Below are positions 58,741 to 64,000 of a DNA stretch of 64,000 bases, piece by piece. Below the pieces are notes generated by a model. It was not told the origin of the DNA. It worked only from the letters and a program-made list of their open reading frames with translations, and did not search any database. This DNA is from Branchinecta lynchi (lineage: Eukaryota > Arthropoda > Branchiopoda > Anostraca > Branchinectidae), in assembly GCA_023053575.1 (NCBI GenBank), contig JAKZAP010000001.1, forward strand, positions 25,996,533 through 26,060,532, read 5' to 3'. The translations under genes were made by a program, and so were the position numbers. Each line of letters starts with the position of its first letter. Within the stretch, counting starts at the first letter, position 1.

Positions 58741-60660
58741 TTCTGTCTCTGCCCTCCTGCTCGTCGCATACGTTCTCGAGGCTTGCTGTAGCCTTAAAAG
58801 GTCGGCCTTACCTCTTCTTAAATATTGCCACTGACGCCTTATTTCTTGAGCACGAGTACAAGAAACGGGACAAACTCGTGAAGAAAAGCGCCCGTAGGGA
58901 CAAGCGTCATTTTATAGAGATGAAAGCTCAGATGGCAGAAGTGGCATCAAAAAGAAAGGACTCAAGAGCTTTCTACGAAACCACGAACGAGACCATCGGA
59001 AAGCGGCCTTGCGTGGACGGACCTGTAAGGGATCCGACCGGCCCCGAAAAGATCGACGAAGTTTGGGCCACCCGCTTTGAACGCCTGCTTAATCGACCGG
59101 CGCCAACGGAACAACCAGATATTCCAGATCAGCCTTTCATCAGGCTAGCAGTAAGCTCTGACCCACCCTCTTCAGCCGAAATCACTGGTGCCCTAAAAAG
59201 CTAAAAAACGGCAAGTCGCCCGGAGAAGACCGTATCGCATCTGAGATGCTGAAGTGGTCTGTAAACGCTTGCCTAACAATTTGGATGACACTCTTTAACC
59301 TGGTATGGGAAACCGAAAAGGTTTCCCATGGACTCAGTGGACTCTAGTCAAAATCTTTAAAAAGGGCGATTCCACTAAGTGTGAAAACTGGCGAGGGATC
59401 AGCCTGCTCTCCATTCCTGGCAAGCTCCTGGCCACCATCCTGCTGAACTGCATACAGCCATCAGTCGACAAACAGCTCCGCGAAGAACAGCATGGCTTCC
59501 GCCCAAACCGTTCATGTGCGGATCTCATATTCGTGCTAAGAATGCTGCTAGAAGAGTGCAACGAATGGAGGAAAACGCTCTACCTAGTCTTCATAGACTT
59601 CAAAAAAGGCTTTGACTCCATCGACCGTGTTACACTCTGGAGAGTGCTCCGGTACTATACCGGACATACTCGTAAGCCTGATAGCAGGCTTTTACGAAGA
59701 CACGGAATGCTGTGTCCGTACCCGCGACGGCAACATTATGACGGGCGTGAAGCAAGGGTGCGTTCTGTCTCCGCTGCTGTTCGTCCTGATCATCGACTAC
59801 GTTCTAAGAAGGTGTAAACGATACGGCATTGACATCGGGGATGGCAGAAAAGTAGGAGACATAGACTTTGCCGATGACATCAACCTAATGGAGACCTGCA
59901 AACAGAAGCTCCAGGACTTCTTCACCAGTGAAACAGCTGAACTGTTCGGACTGAAAATAAACATCCCCAAAACGAAGAGTATGGCGAGCAGCCGATTTCC
60001 GCTAGATATACGCTGTCGGGACCAGCAAAGTCGAACAGGTCGTTGAATTCCGATATCTCGGCATTAAAGTTGAAAACAATGGAGCTTGTGCAAGGGAGGT
60101 CCAGCTAAGACTTGGTCAGGCCAGCGGTGTATTCAATCGGCTAAAGAATATATGGAGGAGCAATAAGTACTCCCTTAGACTCAAGCCGAGACTTTTCAAC
60201 AGCAACGTTCTCTCCGTACTTCTGTACGGGTCCGAGACGCGGCACCTCAGCCAACAGCAGGAGAAACGTCTTCTTGCCTTTGAAAACACATGCCTTAGGC
60301 GGATCTTAAACATACACTGGACAGAAAGGGTTTCGCCAGATGACAGATTCGCCAGATGACAGTGCAACCCCTTATTACTGAAGTCATCAAGATCCGCCGC
60401 TGGAGGTATCTGGGCCATACAATCAGGATGGGAGCACCAGACTCCCCAACGCTATCCTCCAGTGTCATCCAGACGAAGAGGGCGACCGAAGAACACTCCT
60501 CGCCGTACACCAGTCGGATCTTCACAATATCAACGCGTCTATCCAGCCCGAATGGGAAGATGTATGGGAAGCGGCCCTTATGAGAGACAACTGGCGGCTC
60601 TTCTTGGATGCCCTAAGCGCCTGTGGAGGTGCAAGAGGAACTAAGGTCTAAGGTAAGGTA
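58741..60660 (+). mobile_element. Non-LTR retrotransposon, 5'-truncated and frameshifted
   Basis: Linker region (KRDKLVKKSARRDKRHF, DSRAFYETTNETIGKR; 58860-59200), then RT: WRGISLLSIPGKLLATILLN, EEQHGFRPNRSCADLIFVLR (about 59484-59543), VFIDFKKGFDSIDR, GVKQGCVLSPLLFVLIIDYV and FADDINLMETCKQ (about 59870). The C-terminus has RRWRYLGHTIRMG. Breaks: a stop near 59202, a shift near 59680, another near 60030, others beyond. The endonuclease is missing. Ends in TAAGG-type repeats (60641-60660). The text is typical of the endonuclease-RT elements of CR1/RTE-like groups; exact clade not determined. It starts directly beside a family-1 copy. Confidence 0.88.
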
Positions 60661-60662
60661 AA

Positions 60663-60967
60663 GAGCGTGTTCCACCCTTGTAACAATAGTTACTATTAGT
60701 TACTATTTCCGTTCCATCCTCACGAAAAGTTACTACGCTGACCGTTCCAACCTTGTCGGAATAGTAACTAATAGTTACTATTTGCTTACCATGCTCGGGA
60801 GCGTGGTAAGCGTAGTAACTACGCATCTCTGGAACGTGATTGGTCGGATTCGCCCCTGGCGTGAGATCCTGCTGGAAAATAGAAAAATCGTTCCAGCCTT
60901 GACGGCAAAAAGCCAGAATTCGTGACGTCACGCGTAGTAACTACGGTAAGTAGGATGGAACACGCTC
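60663..60967. mobile_element. 305-bp terminal-inverted-repeat element
   Basis: GAGCGTGTTCCACCCTTGTA at the left and TAGGATGGAACACGCTC at the right. The interior has repeated and inverted GTTACTATTAGTTACTATT and CGTAGTAACTACG blocks. Flanked by AAA on each side. Non-coding; the 3-bp duplication would fit PIF/Harbinger, but AAA is weak evidence. Confidence 0.7.
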
Positions 60968-60970
60968 AAA

Positions 60971-61738
60971 GTTGCTGACTTTATTGGAGAATGCTTCGAA
61001 CCAACCAAAATCTTCTGTGACGTGCCTCACCGGTGCCGAATATGAGGATTTTCTGATTCTTGAGAGAATTTCGTGGTGTTTCAGGATCCCATATCTATAT
61101 ATATAGTGTGCAGCTTGGGACTCTTTGTCGTCCTGCTAAATGATATGTTGCTTGGGTCAGTGTAAAAAAAAAAGAAAAAAAAAACTAAGAGGACCACCTA
61201 AATAAAAATCTACTAAATCGGGGCGAAAACGACCCACCCCACCCGGCTAGGGTCCTCAGATTTCATACCAGTCCCCCCTGATTAAAACCAAACTACTTCT
61301 TCTTCATTTTTTTCACAGTTTTTCGGGTGGGGCTGAAACTGGTAATGAGTAAATATCAAGGATTCTTGGTGTGTGGAGTGTTCACGTTTAATTATCTGTT
61401 ATTTAAGTCATAGGCTAGGTGGATAGTTGTAGGTTAGTTATTTATAGGGTGTTTAGTTATTTATTTATTTTATACAAGTAGAATTAATAAATTGCAGCAC
61501 AAGTCCTTAGGACTTTCTTTTTGCTGTAATAGGATATTAGTAATGTTATTTTATTTTATTTTCAATGTTTTGGTTAAAAATAAAACGACCTACCTACCAA
61601 AAACTAATTTATATTCCAACTTGATTTTAACTTTGATTTCCTTTACTCCCATCTTCACCCCCCTGCTTCACCCCCTGCTTCATACCAGTCCAGCCTGTCT
61701 TGTTACCATGGACACGACCACGCAACGTTATAATTATA
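60971..61738. other. Non-coding stretch
   Basis: Contains the inverted relative of 57583 (CCTCAGATTTCATACCAGTC, 61251-61270), an A tract near 61165 and AT-rich sequence. No exon seen. Confidence 0.4.
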
Positions 61739-62517
61739 ACAAGAAAAAGGTTTCGATGGGATCCCAAACATTTGATTCAGACAATTGCGTCTTGTAGATC
61801 TCCGGTCTTCGCCAGACTCCTTGAACATTCTTACCACGTTCAGGTATGGATTCAGCACGTGAGTGTACCCCTATACTTCATATCTATATTGATGAAATTG
61901 ATTGAAACTTCCTGCCTTGCTTCTGCCAAATATGCGGTTTCGATCGGACTCCGGATTCCTACTGGTCTGGTCTTACAAAAAAAAAAAAAAAACTCAAAAC
62001 GAATTCAGCATATCTATTTCCCGTATATCGAGCCTCTATTTAAGTTCAGATAAACTTTTAACAAATTCTCCTGTTTTTGACGGGCAGAAAATGATTGTCG
62101 AATTCAGCATGTCTTCTTACCCCTAAATCGAGCATTTATTCAACTTCAAATAAAACTTTTACTTCCAAACAAATTTTTTGGCCGGATTCCGGACGAAGTA
62201 ATTGTCCGGCAAGAATATAGGTTTCAGATACGGGTTCAGCATGTCTCCTTATAATTAACCCCTAGATCGACTATCTCATTGGCTTTTAAAAATATTTTTG
62301 TTCGTCCCTTCATTTGAAACCCTTCCCCCAACCCTCACTATGGAGCTACAGGGTCTCATCTACAAACTTGACTGTACTTTGACCCAACAAATCCTCATAC
62401 CAAGTTTGAAGAAAATATCTCTACCCCTTCGAGGGTTATCGTACTGACAGACGGACAGACAGACGGACAACTTTTACGAAGTCATAAACATCCCTCCACT
62501 TACGTTTTGGAATCCGA
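61739..62517 (+). mobile_element. Family-1 repeat, diverged copy
   Basis: AACAAGAAAAAGGTTTCGAT to ACTTACGTTTTGGAATCC. About three tandem units, the CCTTCCCCCAACCC block and AGACGGACAGACAG are recognisable. Confidence 0.75.
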
Positions 62518-63208
62518 ATAATTTCTTTATTACCCACAAATTCAAGAGGAATCAAAGAAAAAAATAAAGAAAGAAAAAGAAAGAAAGAATAATACTAAAA
62601 TAACTATGAAGTATTCCTATTTCAACTAGCAACTAATTTTGAGCAAGAAACATATACAAAATAAAGACAATATTTAAAATGTCGGTTAGGATGAAGTGTT
62701 CACAGAAGGACCTCGAGAAGTCACCAGTATGTCACTACTGTCAAGTGCTAGTGGCAGGATTTGGGAATCCTGGTCTTGCAGAACAACGGAATGGAGTTCG
62801 GTAGACGAGCAAAGAGGTTAGAAAGATTATTACCTTATTTATGGTTCTTTAGTATAAGCATGTACCTTGCGATAAAGAACAGATAGTTTTAAGCAGAAAC
62901 GTCGTCCGCAAGTTAGCGGAAAAGTCAATTCCCCGTAATTTTCCGTCGAAAATTGGTGGAAAGTGACTCTTAATTATTCTTTACAGCTGAGGAAAACCTT
63001 CCCATAAATAGAAGACAGTTCTCCTTCTCGGCTGTACTAACTTAATGAAAGTTGCCACATTATCTTAGCCGGGCCCGGGCCACTAGACTGGTTGTCAGTG
63101 GGGACAACATTCCATAAGATCTATCGGTCGCTTTCCAGTTGCTTAGTTACAGGGAGGACAAAATAAGCGCGGAAGCGAGGTCAGCGAAACTGGTATTTCC
63201 AGACATAC
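62518..63208. other. Intron of the minus-strand gene
   Basis: An A/G-rich stretch (AAAGAAAGAAAAAGAAAGAA near 62563) then unremarkable sequence up to the donor of exon 63209-63277. Confidence 0.45.
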
Positions 63209-63277
63209 CTTCATCTTCTTTAACTTCTTGGACCATCCTCTTCACACTCTGGGTGAACTTTCCGACTAAGTTATTCC
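63209..63277 (-). CDS. Minus-strand coiled-coil protein, exon 1 in window
   Basis: Minus acceptor TTTGTTTTTCAG|GG and donor GATGAAG|GTATGT. Two leading bases, then NNLVGKFTQSVKRMVQEVKE and DE, then one base passed to exon 57245-57423. The short helical segment carries no known motif. The 5' end of the gene lies upstream, beyond 63.3 kb, and is not identified. Confidence 0.78.
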
Positions 63278-64000
63278 CTGAAAAACAAAGGAATCGTCAA
63301 GTTGCTCCCAGGGATTCTTGACGTAATAAAAATAATTTTGTTCACCCATCTGAAAACACAAGCTTTAGCCGGAGAGTAAAGAGAAAGCAAAAGCAGTAAA
63401 AAACGCTGCAATGTGCGGCAAAAAAACAAAGACACTACGACAAAATCCAGAATCCACCAGCCTATCCACAAAATTATTGTAGTAGAATGTTCATGGATTC
63501 GCTGTACAACGCGTTTAAGTGATTCAGTGATATTCAAAGTAGAGGCTAGTTTACTAAACTATTTTATTTTTGCAAAAACGTTTAGTGTACTCCTTAATCA
63601 TCTCTCTGATGTACAGAAATTCCTGGATATGGCCCTGGTTGTGAGCTGTGGGATTTTAGACTTACTAAATTGTTGACGTCTGGTAACAACATCGAACTGG
63701 ACTGGACACATTTCCCTTCACTTCCTTGATTATTTTTGGATCATGGTTTAATCAGAAATGACAGTTTCGTCAGTTTCAAAGCAACTGTAGGCAAAACATC
63801 CATGTAGATCTTGCAACTGTCCTGACCACCATGTCCAGTCCGATCCCTCCACTGAAGTCAGCCACAATTTCCTGTACCCCACCCCCCCCCCCCCCAGCTC
63901 CTCGAATTTCCGACTTCAACCAGTTCAGACCAGTAAATGTATTACCTAATCAAGTGCCACCAAATGGGATTACTCGTTCGAGAGTCCTGCATGCCACAAG
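63278..64000. other. Upstream intron or flank of the minus-strand gene
   Basis: No further exon with matching phase. A C tract lies at about 63880-63896. A minus frame reading EIVADFSGGIGLDMVVRTVA (about 63875-63815) has no polypyrimidine acceptor and no fitting donor. Confidence 0.4.

Noticed and set aside
63815..63875. Possible upstream exon of the minus-strand gene (EIVADFSGGIGLD)
   Set aside because: No polypyrimidine tract before the AG, and the only GT nearby leaves the wrong phase for exon 63209-63277.

Overview
The window is metazoan nuclear DNA, most likely from an invertebrate. It has GT-AG introns, AATAAA signals, long intronic and intergenic stretches and many transposable-element relics (non-LTR retrotransposons, foldback DNA elements, tRNA-derived SINE heads). 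There are no operons, ribosome binding sites or CRISPR arrays. I cannot name the species. Two genes can be assembled from exons by matching splice phase; both run off the evidence available here.

Plus-strand gene (about 10.06-35.6 kb). Ten exons join in phase into a very large, acidic, low-complexity protein without enzymatic domains. Three constitutive-looking small exons (10059-10368, 11931-12128, 13053-13193) lead to three alternative 3' endings: (A) 17923-20756 plus 21553-23292, ending in TAG with AATAAA 3 nt later; (B) through small exons 23460-23960 and 24263-24346 into a 5.8 kb terminal exon 24446-30258, with AATAAA at 30390; (C) skipping that giant exon into a 37-nt microexon (31053-31089) and a short last exon (35151-35259), with AATAAA at 35553. 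The layout and several motifs (repeated LTDTED-like boxes, SESESCETIS, a DYEQRMFEIEEIIRQAQ-like helix) suggest the giant tail of an arthropod Ank2-type giant ankyrin. That naming is from memory, at moderate confidence; no ankyrin repeats, ZU5 or death domain lie in the window, so the 5' part of the gene would be upstream.

Minus-strand gene (63.3 kb down to at least 48.6 kb). Four exons (63277-63209, 57423-57245, 49577-49379, 48699-48593) join in perfect phase into a charged, helical, probably coiled-coil protein that I do not recognise. Its introns are filled with repeats, one inserted 9-10 bp from a splice donor.

The rest is mobile-element landscape. At 0-10 kb: a non-LTR retrotransposon 3' end, a 1.4 kb repeat-bearing element nested in another, and a second reverse-transcriptase relic. 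At 35.6-39.3 kb: a 3.7 kb segment bounded by inverted hairpin motifs and filled with a tandem array. At 39.4-48.5 kb: SINE heads, three kinds of foldback element and an unresolved frameshifted coding-like block. At 51-62.5 kb: more copies of the 1.4 kb family, a Mutator-like foldback with 8-10 bp target duplications, a 5'-truncated non-LTR retrotransposon and a 305-bp terminal-inverted-repeat element.
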